Positions 16,717 through 26,358 of a stretch of 64,000 bases of DNA are shown here, piece by piece; positions within the stretch are counted from its first letter, which is position 1, and every line of letters begins with the position of its first letter. The notes beneath the pieces were generated by a model. That model was given only the letters and a program-made list of their open reading frames with translations, searched no databases and was not told the origin of the DNA. A program made the translations under genes and the position numbers. The DNA is taken from contig NZ_JAPFPY010000008.1 of the NCBI RefSeq assembly GCF_026240945.1, positions 1 through 64,000 on the forward strand, written 5' to 3'. The stretch is from Mycolicibacterium sp. J2 (GTDB lineage Bacteria; Actinomycetota; Actinomycetes; Mycobacteriales; Mycobacteriaceae).

Positions 16717-17604
16717 ATGTCGACACCGCCGCCCGACCCGGCGACCCGACGGATCCCGCGTCCGCCGCGCCCGGAGGGGCCGACGCAGCGGATCCCGCGA
16801 CCCGACCCGGCGACCGAACGGCTGCGGGCCCCGGAACCCGCCACCGAGAAGTTCGCCCGGCCCGACCAGCCGCCACCACCGAAGAAACGCAACAAGCAGA
16901 CCATCGTCCTGGTCGCCGTCATCGTCATCGCGCTGCTGGTCGGCAGCCTGGCCGGCGCCGAACTGTACGCCCGGTACAAGGCGGCCGATGTGCTGTCCGA
17001 CATCACCGACTGCCTGGTGCAGGACGGTGCCGACGTGTCGTTTTCGGTGAGCCCGCCGTTCCTGTGGCAGTACCTGTCCGGCGACTACACCAAGATCTCG
17101 GTGGCCACCGCCGGTAACCGGGTGCAGGAGGCCAAGGGCATGACCGCCGACGTCACGCTCAGCGATATCACCCTCAAAGACTCCGACGGTTCGAAAGGCA
17201 CCATCGGCACACTCGATGCCACCCTGTCCTGGACGTCGGCCGGGATCAAGGACACGGTGGCCGAGAACCTGCCGGTGGTCGGCAGTCTGGTGACGGCCGT
17301 GCGCACCGACGCGGGCGCCGGAACGCTGATCCTGGAAGCCGCCGGCGGTACCACCGTCACCGCGCAGCCCGCGGTCGCCGCCGGCAAGCTGAACCTGAAC
17401 GTCACCGACGTCACCGGCCCGTTTGCCAAGGACACCGTGCAGTCCGCCCTCAACGAGCTGACCACCAAGCTCAACGACAATTACCCGCTCGGCATCAAGG
17501 CCGACAGTGTGCAGGTGACCAGCACGGGTGTGGTCGGCAAGTTCTCCAGCCGAAACGCGACGATCCCGTCCGGGCAGACCAATTCCTGTTTCGCCGACCT
17601 GTAG
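16717..17604 (+). CDS. DUF2993 (LmeA-like) membrane-anchored protein
   Basis: A 295-residue protein. Residues 1-60 are a Pro/Arg-rich cytosolic segment with repeats of the type RIPRPDPATERL. A membrane anchor follows (about 66-88, TIVLVAVIVIALLVGSLAGA), then an extracytoplasmic DUF2993 domain. This domain family contains LmeA, a periplasmic protein needed for mannan elongation on lipomannan and binding phospholipid. The conserved start of the domain (AELYARYKAADVLSDITDC) and end (NSCF) each keep a cysteine. Specific role here is inferred only from the family. It converges on the PTS gene. Confidence 0.82.
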   Translation: MSTPPPDPATRRIPRPPRPEGPTQRIPRPDPATERLRAPEPATEKFARPDQPPPPKKRNKQTIVLVAVIVIALLVGSLAGAELYARYKAADVLSDITDCLVQDGADVSFSVSPPFLWQYLSGDYTKISVATAGNRVQEAKGMTADVTLSDITLKDSDGSKGTIGTLDATLSWTSAGIKDTVAENLPVVGSLVTAVRTDAGAGTLILEAAGGTTVTAQPAVAAGKLNLNVTDVTGPFAKDTVQSALNELTTKLNDNYPLGIKADSVQVTSTGVVGKFSSRNATIPSGQTNSCFADL

Positions 17605-17617
17605 GAACGGCTACAGG
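17598..17617. terminator. Hairpin formed by two convergent stop codons
   Basis: CCTGTAG (17598-17604) and CTACAGG (17611-17617) form a 7-bp perfect stem with a six-base loop. The TAG of the DUF2993 gene and the TAG of the opposing EIIBC gene are the inner ends of the two arms. No U-tract follows, so it is a weak or Rho-assisted bidirectional terminator candidate. Confidence 0.35.
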
Positions 17618-19149
17618 ACCCCGAGGATGTCGTTCTTCAACGCCTCGGCCTCGGTGCCGAACACCGCCTGCACGCCGTTGCCGACCTCGATGACCCCCGC
17701 CGCGCCAAGGCTTTTCAGCCGCGCCTGATCGACCTTGGCCGGGTCGGCGACCTCCATCCGCAGCCGGGTGATGCAGGCGTCGACGTTGACCAGGTTCTCC
17801 CGGCCGCCGAACGCGGCGATCACCTGCTCGGCTCTCGATTCAGGCCGGGTACCGGTGTCGGTGACGACGGCGGTCGCCGACTCGGCACCCTCACCCAGGT
17901 TGGCCTGCTCCTCGGCCTCGAACTCGGCTTCTGGCTCGCGGCCCGGGGTGCGCATGTTCCACCGGGTGATGGCGAACCGGAACATCAGGTAGTAGACGAC
18001 GAAGAACACCACGCCCATACCGATGAGCAGCGGGATGTTCTTGGCCGCCGGCGCGGTGCCGTAGAGCAGTAGGTCGATCAGCCCCGCCGAGAACGAGAAA
18101 CCCAGATGGATATCGAGCAGGTAGGCGATCGCCAGCGACAGGCCGGTCAACACGGCGTGCACGACATACAGCGGGAACGCCACGAACATGAACGCGAACT
18201 CCAGCGGCTCGGTCACGCCGGTGAGAAAGGCCGTCAGCGCCGCGGCCGACAGGATGCCGACGGCCACCTTGCGCTGCTTCTTGTCGGCGACGTGGATCAT
18301 CGCCAACGCCGCGGCAGGCAACCCGAACATCAGGATGGGGTAGAACCCGGAGGTCAGCAGGCCCGCGCTGGGGTCACCGGCGGCGAACCGGGTCAGCTCA
18401 CCGGTCACTGTGTTGCCGTCAGGCGTCTGGTAGTCGCCGTAGAGGAACCACACGTACGAGTTCGGGATGTGGTGCAGGCCCAGCGGGATCAGCATGCGAT
18501 TGGCGAACCCGTAGACGAAGGCACCGAACGCGCCGGCGCCGCCGATGAACTTGCCCAGCCCCGTCAGCCCGGCGTCGAACAGCGGATAGAAATAGCTCAG
18601 CGCGAACCCGATGAACAACGACGCCAGCGACACCACGATCGGGACAAATCGCCGCCCACCGAAAAAGCCGAGATACGAAGGTAATTGGATGGTGTGGTAG
18701 CGATCGAACAACCAGGCCGTGACCAGACCCACCACGATCCCGGCGAATACGCTGTAGTTGATCTGCGCCTGTTCGCCCGATTTGTCCAGCTCGCCGGCCA
18801 GCACGATCGGCGACATGGTCTTGAACACCGCCTCGACCACCAGATAGCCGACGACGGCGGCCAGGGCGGTGGAACCGTCCGCTTTGCGGGCGAACCCGAT
18901 GGCAACGCCAACGGCGAACAGCAGCGGCAGATTTGCGAATACCGCATCGCCGGCGGCACTCATCGCCTTGAAGAACGCTCCGATCACCGGCGCGTCGATC
19001 CGCCCGAGCAGGTCGGGTTGGCCCAACCGCAGCAGAATGCCTGCCGCGGGCAACACCGCGATGGGCAGCATCAGGCTCTTGCCGAGCCGCTGCAGTTGCG
19101 CAAACCCTGGAACCCGCCTGCTGCGACCGGTTTTCGTCGACTGGCTCAT
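17611..19149 (-). CDS. nagE: N-acetylglucosamine-type PTS permease, EIIBC
   Basis: Membrane component that imports and phosphorylates an amino sugar. The EIIC channel (about residues 20-410) has the glucose/GlcNAc-family signatures: [32 protein letters not shown] and [16 protein letters not shown] linker of charged residues leads to EIIB (about 435-512) with the phosphocysteine in [12 protein letters not shown]. The EIIA domain is not fused; it is the divergent gene crr, 69 bases away. Clustering with nagB and nagA points to GlcNAc rather than glucose. ATG at 19149 opens a short basic leader; upstream extension is shadow sequence. Confidence 0.88.
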   Translation of the reverse strand: MSQSTKTGRSRRVPGFAQLQRLGKSLMLPIAVLPAAGILLRLGQPDLLGRIDAPVIGAFFKAMSAAGDAVFANLPLLFAVGVAIGFARKADGSTALAAVVGYLVVEAVFKTMSPIVLAGELDKSGEQAQINYSVFAGIVVGLVTAWLFDRYHTIQLPSYLGFFGGRRFVPIVVSLASLFIGFALSYFYPLFDAGLTGLGKFIGGAGAFGAFVYGFANRMLIPLGLHHIPNSYVWFLYGDYQTPDGNTVTGELTRFAAGDPSAGLLTSGFYPILMFGLPAAALAMIHVADKKQRKVAVGILSAAALTAFLTGVTEPLEFAFMFVAFPLYVVHAVLTGLSLAIAYLLDIHLGFSFSAGLIDLLLYGTAPAAKNIPLLIGMGVVFFVVYYLMFRFAITRWNMRTPGREPEAEFEAEEQANLGEGAESATAVVTDTGTRPESRAEQVIAAFGGRENLVNVDACITRLRMEVADPAKVDQARLKSLGAAGVIEVGNGVQAVFGTEAEALKNDILGVL

Positions 19150-19218
19150 TCGGCGCAGCTTAGACGAGAACCGGCGAAGCCAAGCCCCGGTTGGGCCATC
19201 CTCGTAGGGTTGGTAACC

Positions 19219-19674
19219 ATGACGACACATGTGCACGCCCCGGTCGCCGGCCGGACGGTCGCCCTCGACCAGGTTCCGGACCCGGTGTTCGCCCAGGGGA
19301 TGGTGGGCCACGGCGCCGCGATCGACCCGCCCCACACCGTCATCGAGGCGCTGGCCCCGGTCACCGGCACGCTGGTCAAGCTCATGCCGCATGCCTACAT
19401 CGTCATGACCGCCGACAACGTCGGCGTGCTGGTGCATCTCGGTCTGGATACCGTCGCGCTGGGCGGCGAAGGTTTCACCACCCACGCCGCCCAGGGCGAC
19501 GCTGTCACCGCGGGCCAGCTCATCATCACCTATGACGTTCCCGCCGTCGTTGCCAAGGGGCTCAACCCGATCGTGCCCGTGGTGGTCATGGACGAACGCG
19601 AACCAGGGCATATCACCCAGCGTGCCGACGGCGAAATCGCCAGCGGTGCAGTGCTCTTCGCGGCGGCCAAGTAA
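19219..19674 (+). CDS. crr: PTS sugar EIIA component, glucose type
   Basis: Soluble phosphocarrier of 151 residues that passes phosphate from HPr to the EIIB domain of the divergent EIIBC. The EIIA-glc fold is clear: [28 protein letters not shown], then the phosphorylated His in [13 protein letters not shown]. It is the first gene of crr-nagB-nagA and its TAA overlaps the nagB ATG (TAATG). The 69-base intergenic region to EIIBC probably holds both promoters. Confidence 0.92.
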   Translation: MTTHVHAPVAGRTVALDQVPDPVFAQGMVGHGAAIDPPHTVIEALAPVTGTLVKLMPHAYIVMTADNVGVLVHLGLDTVALGGEGFTTHAAQGDAVTAGQLIITYDVPAVVAKGLNPIVPVVVMDEREPGHITQRADGEIASGAVLFAAAK

Positions 19675-20459
19675 TGGAAGTCGTCATCGAGGCGGACCCG
19701 GCCACGCTCGGGACACTGGCCGCCGACGCCATCGGCGCACTGCTCACCGGCAAGCCCGATGCGGTGCTCGGCCTGGCCACCGGATCGTCGCCGCTGGTCA
19801 TCTACGACGAACTCGTCGCGCGCTGCGAGGCCGGGCAACTCAGCTTTGCCCGGGCCCGCGGATTCACCCTCGACGAGTACGTCGGGCTACCCGCCGAGCA
19901 TCCGGAGCGGTACCGCAACGTGATCGACACGGTGTTCGTCTCCCGCGTCGACTTCGCCCCCGGCGCGGTCGCCGGTCCCGACGGTCTGGCCGGCGACATC
20001 CCGGCCGCGTGCGCGGCCTACGAGGACGCGATCGCCGCCGCCGGCGGCGTGGACCTGCAGATCCTCGGCATCGGCACCGACGGTCACATCGGTTTCAACG
20101 AGCCGGGCTCGTCGTTGGCGTCGCGCACCCGGATCAAGACGCTGACCCGGCAAACCCGTGTCGACAACGCCCGCTTCTTCGACGGCGATGTCGATGCCGT
20201 GCCCACTCATTGCCTCACCCAGGGGTTGGCCACCATCATGGCCGCCCGCCACGTCATCCTCATCGCCCGTGGCGCCGCCAAGGCCGAGGCGGTGCATCAT
20301 CTGGTCGAGGGGTCGGTGTCGGCGATGTGGCCGGCCACCATCCTGCAGCACCACCCCCATGTGACCGTGCTGCTCGACGATGCCGCGGGCCGGCGCCTGC
20401 AGCTGTCGGACTACTACCGCGAGGCCTACCGGTCCAAGCCGGCCTGGCAAGGTATCTGA
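19674..20459 (+). CDS. nagB: Glucosamine-6-phosphate deaminase
   Basis: Converts glucosamine-6-phosphate to fructose-6-phosphate and ammonia, the last step of GlcNAc catabolism. The 261 residues carry the phosphate loop [16 protein letters not shown], the active-site TLDEYVGLP and the signature [20 protein letters not shown] with its catalytic Asp/His/Glu set. Length is normal for the enzyme. It lies between crr (one-base overlap) and nagA (adjacent), so the three are translated as a coupled unit. Confidence 0.95.
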   Translation: MEVVIEADPATLGTLAADAIGALLTGKPDAVLGLATGSSPLVIYDELVARCEAGQLSFARARGFTLDEYVGLPAEHPERYRNVIDTVFVSRVDFAPGAVAGPDGLAGDIPAACAAYEDAIAAAGGVDLQILGIGTDGHIGFNEPGSSLASRTRIKTLTRQTRVDNARFFDGDVDAVPTHCLTQGLATIMAARHVILIARGAAKAEAVHHLVEGSVSAMWPATILQHHPHVTVLLDDAAGRRLQLSDYYREAYRSKPAWQGI

Positions 20460-21620
20460 GTGCTGATCGCCGCCGACACCCTGCTCACCGGTACCGATCT
20501 GCTGCGGCCGGGCTGGATCGAGACCACCGGTGACACCGTGCGGGCCGTCGGTGCCGGAGCGCCCCCGGCGCCGGCCGACCACAGCGCCGCGGTGGTGGTG
20601 CCCGGATTCGTCGACACCCATGTGCACGGCGGCGCCGGCGCCGACTTCTCGACGGGCACCTTGGCCGCCACCACCGCCGCCGTTGCGCTGCACCGCCGGC
20701 ACGGCACCACCACGCTGATCGCCTCCCTGGTCACCGCCGCGCCCGACGACCTGCTGCGTCAGGTCGCAGCACTGGCCGAGCACACCCACGCCGGACTGAT
20801 CGACGGGATCCACCTGGAAGGGCCGTGGCTGTCGGTCCAGCGCTGCGGCGCCCACGATGCCTCGCTGATGAGGGACGCGGATCCGGTTGAGCTGCAACGC
20901 ATCCTGGATGCCGGCGCGGGGGCGGTCAGGATGGTGACGTTTGCCCCGGAGCGCGACGGAGCACTCGACGCCATCGGCCGGCTGACCGACGCCGGCGTGG
21001 TGGCGGCCGTCGGGCACACCGAGGCCGGCTACCACCAGACGGTGGCCGCGATCGAGGCCGGCGCGACGGTGGGCACCCACCTGTTCAACGCGATGCGTCC
21101 GATCGGCCATCGAGCGCCCGGCCCGATCATCGCGCTGCTGGAGGACCCGCGGGTGACCGTGGAACTGATCACCGACGGGGTGCACCTCGACCCGGCGATC
21201 TACCGGCATGTCTGCCGCACCACGAATCGTGTCAGCCTGATCACCGATGCGATGGCCGCCACCGGCAACGCCGACGGCCACTACCGGCTGGGCACCATGT
21301 CCGTCGAGGTGGTCGACGGGGTGGCCCGGGTGGCCGGCACCGACACCATCGCGGGCAGCACCGCCACCATGGATGCGGTATTCCGGTTCGCCGTCACCCA
21401 CAGCGGCCTGGACCGGGACGCCGCGCTGCTCCAGGCGGTTCACCAGGCGACCGTCAACCCGGCACGCGCGCTCGGATTGGCCCGGCCCGGACTGGTGAAG
21501 GGCGCACCCGCGGATGTGGTGCTGCTGGATACCGGCCTCGCGGTGACCGGGACGCTGTACCGGGGTGAGTGGGTGCTCAGCTCTGACGACGGCGACGACG
21601 CCGATAGCGCCACACCTTGA
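20460..21620 (+). CDS. nagA: N-acetylglucosamine-6-phosphate deacetylase
   Basis: Removes acetate from GlcNAc-6-phosphate to feed NagB. The 386-residue amidohydrolase shows VVPGFVDTHVHGGAGADF (metal site), IDGIHLEGPWLS, the zinc histidines in GHTEAGYHQT and GTHLFNAMRP, and the catalytic Asp in VSLITDAMAATG. GTG at 20460 follows the nagB stop with no gap. The last 44 bases overlap a small gene on the other strand. Confidence 0.95.
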   Translation: MLIAADTLLTGTDLLRPGWIETTGDTVRAVGAGAPPAPADHSAAVVVPGFVDTHVHGGAGADFSTGTLAATTAAVALHRRHGTTTLIASLVTAAPDDLLRQVAALAEHTHAGLIDGIHLEGPWLSVQRCGAHDASLMRDADPVELQRILDAGAGAVRMVTFAPERDGALDAIGRLTDAGVVAAVGHTEAGYHQTVAAIEAGATVGTHLFNAMRPIGHRAPGPIIALLEDPRVTVELITDGVHLDPAIYRHVCRTTNRVSLITDAMAATGNADGHYRLGTMSVEVVDGVARVAGTDTIAGSTATMDAVFRFAVTHSGLDRDAALLQAVHQATVNPARALGLARPGLVKGAPADVVLLDTGLAVTGTLYRGEWVLSSDDGDDADSATP

Positions 21621-21795
21621 CCGCGAGATAGACACCGGTGCCGATCAGCACCATGGTGGGACCACCGGGGGTGGTGGCGCCGTCCTCGGAGCTCGGGATA
21701 TGCCGGGGAGCCGGCGGCTGGGGATCGTCGGGTTCGGTCAGCGTCAGCTCCTCGATTGCCGTCGCGGCATCGCTTGCCGAACCGTTCATGCTCAT
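21577..21795 (-). CDS. Small single-pass membrane protein, unknown
   Basis: A 72-residue protein: polar, proline-rich N-terminus (MSMNGSASDAATAIEELTLT), one membrane segment (TMVLIGTGVYLAVKVW) and a strongly basic end (RYRRRRRRQS). The positive end would be cytosolic. It overlaps the 3' end of nagA antisense by 44 bases, so coding status is not certain, but the topology is coherent and the start region is free of other genes. Not recognised. Confidence 0.5.
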   Translation of the reverse strand: MSMNGSASDAATAIEELTLTEPDDPQPPAPRHIPSSEDGATTPGGPTMVLIGTGVYLAVKVWRYRRRRRRQS

Positions 21796-21940
21796 TTAGC
21801 CGATCATCCTCATGCCAGTGCCGCCACGCTGGCAACGGCTACGACTGTACAGAGTCCCGGTTACCGGCGCGTAGCGGTGACGCCGCGACAGGCCCGGCGC
21901 GCACCGCTCACCACCGCATCCGACAGGGCATGATGAGACG

Positions 21941-22327
21941 ATGCCCGAACGCAATGTGCTCGGCGGCCCACTGGAACCTTGTGGTGCCGAGCCACTCACC
22001 GGCTTCTACCGGGACGGCTGCTGCTCGACCGGTCCCGAGGATCCCGGCCTGCACTCCATCTGCGCGGTGGTGACGCGCGAGTTCCTGGAACACCAGCGTT
22101 CGATCGGCAACGACCTGTCCACCCCGATGCCCGAATACCGCTTCCCCGGACTGGTGCCCGGTGACCGCTGGTGCGTCACCGCCCGCAACTGGCTGCGCGC
22201 CTACGAGGACGGGTACGCCGCACCGGTGGTGATGGCCTGCACGCACGAACGCACCCTGGACGTGGTGCCGCTGGAGGCGCTGGCCGAGCACGCCGTCGAC
22301 GTGCCCGACGACGCCAGCGACCTGTAG
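21941..22327 (+). CDS. DUF2237-family protein
   Basis: A 128-residue cytosolic protein of a widespread but uncharacterised family. Visible family marks are NVLGGPLEPCGAEPLTGFYR, the double cysteine DGCCSTG, HSICAVVTREFLEH and the C-terminal WLRAYEDGYAAPVVM..THE. The five cysteines and DxxS motif suggest a metal or redox site, but none is proven. It is isolated between nagA and dhaM and is convergent with the latter. Confidence 0.85.
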   Translation: MPERNVLGGPLEPCGAEPLTGFYRDGCCSTGPEDPGLHSICAVVTREFLEHQRSIGNDLSTPMPEYRFPGLVPGDRWCVTARNWLRAYEDGYAAPVVMACTHERTLDVVPLEALAEHAVDVPDDASDL

Positions 22328-22340
22328 CGGGCCGCCCGAC

Positions 22341-24767
22341 TCACAGGCGGTCGCGTACCGCCGCCGCCGAATCGGCCGACAACACCCGGGCAGCCAGCGC
22401 GGCCGCATGCGTGCCGTCGACGGCGCGCACCGCCTCCTTGGTCGCCGGAACCGCCGGGGGAGTGACGCTCAGTGCCTCCACCCCGAGTCCGACGAGCAAC
22501 TCCGCTGCCCGTTCGTCGGCGGCGAATTCGCCGCACACCGATACGGCGGCCTGCCCGGCGGCGCCCCGGCAGGTGGCCGCGATCAACTGCAGCACCCCCG
22601 GATCGAAGGTGTCCCCGAGAGCGGCCACCGCGTCGTTGTTGCGGTCGGCGGCCATCGTGTACTGGGTCAGATCGTTGGTGCCGATGGAGAAGAAGTCGAC
22701 ATGCGGGGCGAAGGCGGCGGCCTTCAGCGCGGCGGTGGGCACTTCGACCATCATCCCGACCTTCAGGTCGGCCGGTGGTCGTGGACCCGTGCGGCCCAGG
22801 GCATCGTCGAGCAGCCGACGCGCCGCGAACAGTTCGTCGAGGGTGGCGACCATCGGGAACATCACGCTGACCGGGGTATGCCGGGCCAGCGTGGCGATGG
22901 CCAGCAGCTGCTCGGCGAACAGGTCCGGATGTGCCAGCGACATCCGCACGCCCCGCACCCCCAGATACGGGTTGGTCTCGGCAGGCAGCGGCAGAAAGTC
23001 CAGCGGCTTGTCCCCGCCGACGTCCAGCGTGCGCAGCGTGATCCGGCGCCCCTCAAGCGATTCCGCGATCTTGCGGTAGACCGCGAGTTGCTCCTCGGTG
23101 TCGGGGGCCTGCCTACGCCCCAGGAACAGGAACTCGGTGCGGATCAAGCCGGCGAAATCGGCGCCGTGGGCGGCGGCCGCCCTGGCATCGTCCACCGAAC
23201 CGAGGTTGGCGCCGACGCCGATGCGCACCCCGTCGCGGGTGACGGCGGGCTCGGCCGACCGGGCGCGGGCCGCTTGCCGGCGTGCGGTGAGCGCGGCGAC
23301 CTTCGCCTCGAACCCGGCGCGGACCGCGGCGTCCGGGTTGACGAGGTACTCGCCGCGGTTGCCGTCGACCGCGACCGTGGTGCCCTCGGCTATGTCGAGC
23401 ACCGTGGGGCCGGCTCCGACGACCACCGGGATACCCTTGGCGCGCAACAGGATCACGTTGTGTGCCTGCGGGCTGCCGAAGGCCAGCAGCACCGCCGCCA
23501 CTCGGGCCGGATCGAGTTCGGCGGCTTCGGCGGGGCTGAGATCGGCGGCCACCAGCACCCCGCTGACCTGTTGCGCGTTGGCGGCACTGCCCAGCAGCAC
23601 CCGCAACACCTGGTCGCCGACCGCCTGCACGTCGGCGGCGCGGGCCTGCAGGTACGGGTCGGCCAGCGCGCCGAACTCGGCCGCCAGCTCGCTGACGGCG
23701 GCCGACCACGCGGCGGCGGCGTTGTGGCCCTCATCGATCCGCTGCTGGACTCCGCCGAGCAGGGCGTCGTCGTCGAGCAGCAACAGGTGGGCATCGAAGA
23801 TGCCGGCCTCGGTCTCACCGACATCGCGCGCGGTCCTGGCGCGCACCGTCGTGATGACCCGGCGCACCTCGGCGATGGCAGCGCTGAGCCGCCGCCGCTC
23901 TGCCGCCGGGCTCTCACCGGGGCCGTCCGGCACCACGATATCGCCGGTCCTGGCCGAGCGGGCCGGTCCGATGCCCAGTCCCGGGCCCGCGCCGATCGGC
24001 CGGTTGCGAACCGGCACCGAGGTGACTTCGCTTGGCGCGCTGACATTCTCGTCGAAGTTCCGGGCGGCCAGCGCAAGGATGTGCTCCAACGTCTCGGCGG
24101 CCTGGCTGCCCGAGACCCGCACCAGCACCTCGTCACCACTGCGCACCCCGAGCGTGGCGATCTTGGACAGGCTGGCGGCATCCACCCACGCCGAGTCGGT
24201 GCGTGGATTGCGGATGCGCGCCCGCGCATCGCGGCGGCGCACCTCCTGGGCCAGCCGGGCGGCCGGACGGGCGTGCAAGCCGTGCGGGTTGGCGACCACA
24301 AAGCTGCCCGAGAGCTCGTCGGCGGTATCGGCGCCGGCGGCTTCCGGCGCGGGGGTGGCGGGGCCGAGGTGGGCGATCTTGCCGGTCAGCGCGCCGGATG
24401 CCTCGGCGGCGATCTCGGCAGTCGACGCATCACCGGCGGCCGCGACGGCGGCCACCACCAGTCCCTCGACGAGCGGGGCGGGGCACAACACCACCCGCTC
24501 GCGCACCTCGTCGTCGAGCAATTCGAGGGCGAGTTCGGCGGACAGCAACGCGCTGCCCAGGTCCATCAACACCACGGTGCCGTCACCGGTGTCGGCGTCG
24601 GTCACGGCGTCGACGATATCGGCGGCGTCGGTGCCGAAGGTGGTGTCGTCCAGACCCGCCGCGACGGCGATCCGGATCTCCTTGCCGTGCACCATCTCCT
24701 GGGCCAGGGCGACGGCGGCGCGGGCCAGCGGACGGCTGTGCGAGACGACGACGAGGCCGACCGTCAT
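22341..24767 (-). CDS. dhaM: Multiphosphoryl transfer protein DhaM (EIIA-DhaM, HPr, EI)
   Basis: Delivers phosphate from phosphoenolpyruvate to dihydroxyacetone kinase. Three domains are fused. EIIA-DhaM covers about 1-130 with H10 in VVVSHSRPLA. HPr covers about 153-240 with H165 in NPHGLHARPAARL. A full-length EI covers about 255-808, with phospho-His in GSPQAHNVILL, PEP-site motifs LRTLDVGGDKPL and FFSIGTNDLTQYTMA, and Cys in SVCGEFAAD. Many bacteria have a truncated EI here; this one looks complete, so the protein could energise PTS sugars too. ATGA overlap with dhaL. Confidence 0.93.
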   Translation of the reverse strand: MTVGLVVVSHSRPLARAAVALAQEMVHGKEIRIAVAAGLDDTTFGTDAADIVDAVTDADTGDGTVVLMDLGSALLSAELALELLDDEVRERVVLCPAPLVEGLVVAAVAAAGDASTAEIAAEASGALTGKIAHLGPATPAPEAAGADTADELSGSFVVANPHGLHARPAARLAQEVRRRDARARIRNPRTDSAWVDAASLSKIATLGVRSGDEVLVRVSGSQAAETLEHILALAARNFDENVSAPSEVTSVPVRNRPIGAGPGLGIGPARSARTGDIVVPDGPGESPAAERRRLSAAIAEVRRVITTVRARTARDVGETEAGIFDAHLLLLDDDALLGGVQQRIDEGHNAAAAWSAAVSELAAEFGALADPYLQARAADVQAVGDQVLRVLLGSAANAQQVSGVLVAADLSPAEAAELDPARVAAVLLAFGSPQAHNVILLRAKGIPVVVGAGPTVLDIAEGTTVAVDGNRGEYLVNPDAAVRAGFEAKVAALTARRQAARARSAEPAVTRDGVRIGVGANLGSVDDARAAAAHGADFAGLIRTEFLFLGRRQAPDTEEQLAVYRKIAESLEGRRITLRTLDVGGDKPLDFLPLPAETNPYLGVRGVRMSLAHPDLFAEQLLAIATLARHTPVSVMFPMVATLDELFAARRLLDDALGRTGPRPPADLKVGMMVEVPTAALKAAAFAPHVDFFSIGTNDLTQYTMAADRNNDAVAALGDTFDPGVLQLIAATCRGAAGQAAVSVCGEFAADERAAELLVGLGVEALSVTPPAVPATKEAVRAVDGTHAAALAARVLSADSAAAVRDRL

Positions 24768-25345
24768 GTGCCCACCACCGTCGCCGCGGCGGTGATCAGC
24801 AGCGCCGCGGACGCCGCGCCAGGATCGATATGCCCGACGCTGCGCTGCCCGAGGTAGCTGGCCCGGCCCTTGCGGGCCACCATGGATTCGGTACCGTCGC
24901 GGCCCTTTTCGGCCGCGGTGGCCGCGGCGGCCAGATCACCGCCGGATTCCAGCGCCTCCAGCGCCGGCGCCAGCGCGTCGAACATCGTCTTGTCTCCGAG
25001 TTCGGCGCGACCGCGCTGCACGACACCCTCCACACCGGCCCGCAGCGCGGCGGCGAATCCCTGGTCCCATGCCGGGCCCATCCGCAGGAAGAAGGTGCCA
25101 TACAGCGGGCCGCTGGCCCCTCCGACCGATTTCACCAGGGTCAAGCCGACCTGTTTGCACGCCGCGGGAGCATCGGCCGGCGGTGCTTCGTCGAGGGCGG
25201 CGACCACCGCGGTCATGCCGCGGTCCATGTTGATGCCGTGGTCGGCGTCCCCGATCGCGGCATCGAGATCGCTGAGGTGCTGCGCGTTCTCGGCGATCAG
25301 CCGCGCGAATTCCCGCACCCAGGACTGAAATTGGGCCAGATCCAT
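24764..25345 (-). CDS. dhaL: Dihydroxyacetone kinase ADP-binding subunit
   Basis: Nucleotide-carrying subunit that receives phosphate from DhaM and passes it to dihydroxyacetone bound on DhaK. The 193 residues include the metal/ADP motif LDAAIGDADHGINMDRGM, the SVGGASGPLYGTFFLRM loop and GRASYLGQRSVGHIDPGA near the end, all standard. ATG at 25345 has GGAGAGG about nine bases upstream; ATG at 25354 would put that site too close. dhaK ends at 25348 and dhaM starts inside the dhaL stop. Confidence 0.93.
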   Translation of the reverse strand: MDLAQFQSWVREFARLIAENAQHLSDLDAAIGDADHGINMDRGMTAVVAALDEAPPADAPAACKQVGLTLVKSVGGASGPLYGTFFLRMGPAWDQGFAAALRAGVEGVVQRGRAELGDKTMFDALAPALEALESGGDLAAAATAAEKGRDGTESMVARKGRASYLGQRSVGHIDPGAASAALLITAAATVVGT

Positions 25346-25347
25346 GC

Positions 25348-26346
25348 TCAGCATCCTCTCCGCAGCGCCGGGGTGTTGACCGGGTGATCCCACAACCGCA
25401 GCAGTTCGTCGTCGGCCCGCAGCAGGGTTACCGAGCAACCGGCCATGTCCAGGCTGGTGATGTAGGGCCCTACCAGCGACCGGGCGACCCGTACACCCGC
25501 CTTGTCCAGGATGGCCGCGAACTCCGCATACATGACGTACAACTCGATCAGCGGGGTGGCGCCCATGCTGTTGACGAACAGGATGACACCGTCGTCGGAG
25601 GTGAAGTCGAGGTCGGCCAGGACGGGCTCGGCCATCTGCTCGGCGATGGCGCGGGCGGGCTGCATCGGGATGCGCTGCCTACCCGGTTCGCCGTGGATGC
25701 CGATGCCGATCTCGATATCGGTCTCGGGCAGGTCGAAGGTCGGATGCCCGACGGCGGGCACAGTGCACGACGTCAGTGCCACTCCCATGCTGCGTGATGC
25801 CGCGTTCACCCGGCGGGCCACGTCGGCGACCTCGGCCAGCGGGCGGCCCAGATCCGCTGCGGCGCCGGCGATCTTCTCCACCAAGACGGTGGCCCCCACC
25901 CCGCGTCGGCCTGCGGTGTAGGTGCTGTCCTGCACCGCGACGTCGTCATCGACGATCACCGACTCGACGGTGACGCCTTCGGCGGCGGCGAGCTCGGCAG
26001 CCATCTCGAAGTTCATCACGTCGCCGGTGTAATTCTTCACGATATGCAGCACCCCGGCACCGCCGTCGACGGTCTTGGTGGCCTCCAGCATCTGATCGGG
26101 CACCGGGGAGGTGAAAACCTCACCGGCACAAGCCGCGTCGAGCATGCCCCGGCCGACGAAGCCGCCGTGCAGCGGCTCGTGCCCCGAGCCGCCGCCGGAG
26201 AGCAGGCCGACCTTGCCGGCCACCGGGGCATCGGCGCGGTAGATGATCCGATTGGCGTGGTCGACGCGCAGCTCCGGATGGGCGAGGGCGATGCCGCGCA
26301 GGGCTTCGGCGATGACATCGGCGGGATCGTTGATGAGTTTCTTCAT
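25348..26346 (-). CDS. dhaK: Dihydroxyacetone kinase substrate-binding subunit
   Basis: Binds dihydroxyacetone covalently as a hemiaminal through a histidine, here in EIGIGIHGEPGR. Other landmarks are KVGLLSGGGSGHEPLHGGFV, HIVKNYTGDVMNFEMA and the closing VGPYITSLDMAGCSVTLL. The length of 332 matches DhaK of the PTS-dependent enzymes rather than ATP-dependent fusion kinases. It starts the dhaK-dhaL-dhaM run, 12 bases after glpF, and all four are probably one operon. Confidence 0.95.
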   Translation of the reverse strand: MKKLINDPADVIAEALRGIALAHPELRVDHANRIIYRADAPVAGKVGLLSGGGSGHEPLHGGFVGRGMLDAACAGEVFTSPVPDQMLEATKTVDGGAGVLHIVKNYTGDVMNFEMAAELAAAEGVTVESVIVDDDVAVQDSTYTAGRRGVGATVLVEKIAGAAADLGRPLAEVADVARRVNAASRSMGVALTSCTVPAVGHPTFDLPETDIEIGIGIHGEPGRQRIPMQPARAIAEQMAEPVLADLDFTSDDGVILFVNSMGATPLIELYVMYAEFAAILDKAGVRVARSLVGPYITSLDMAGCSVTLLRADDELLRLWDHPVNTPALRRGC

Positions 26347-26358
26347 GTTCGGGAGTCC

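Noticed and set aside
19169..19192. AACCGG...CCGGTT dyad between nagE and crr as a regulator site
   Set aside because: Only six bases per arm in GC-rich DNA; expected by chance and no nearby regulator gene.
22407..24857. 816-codon plus-strand frame opposite dhaM
   Set aside because: dhaM has three complete recognisable domains; the opposite frame has none and lacks stops only because of high GC.
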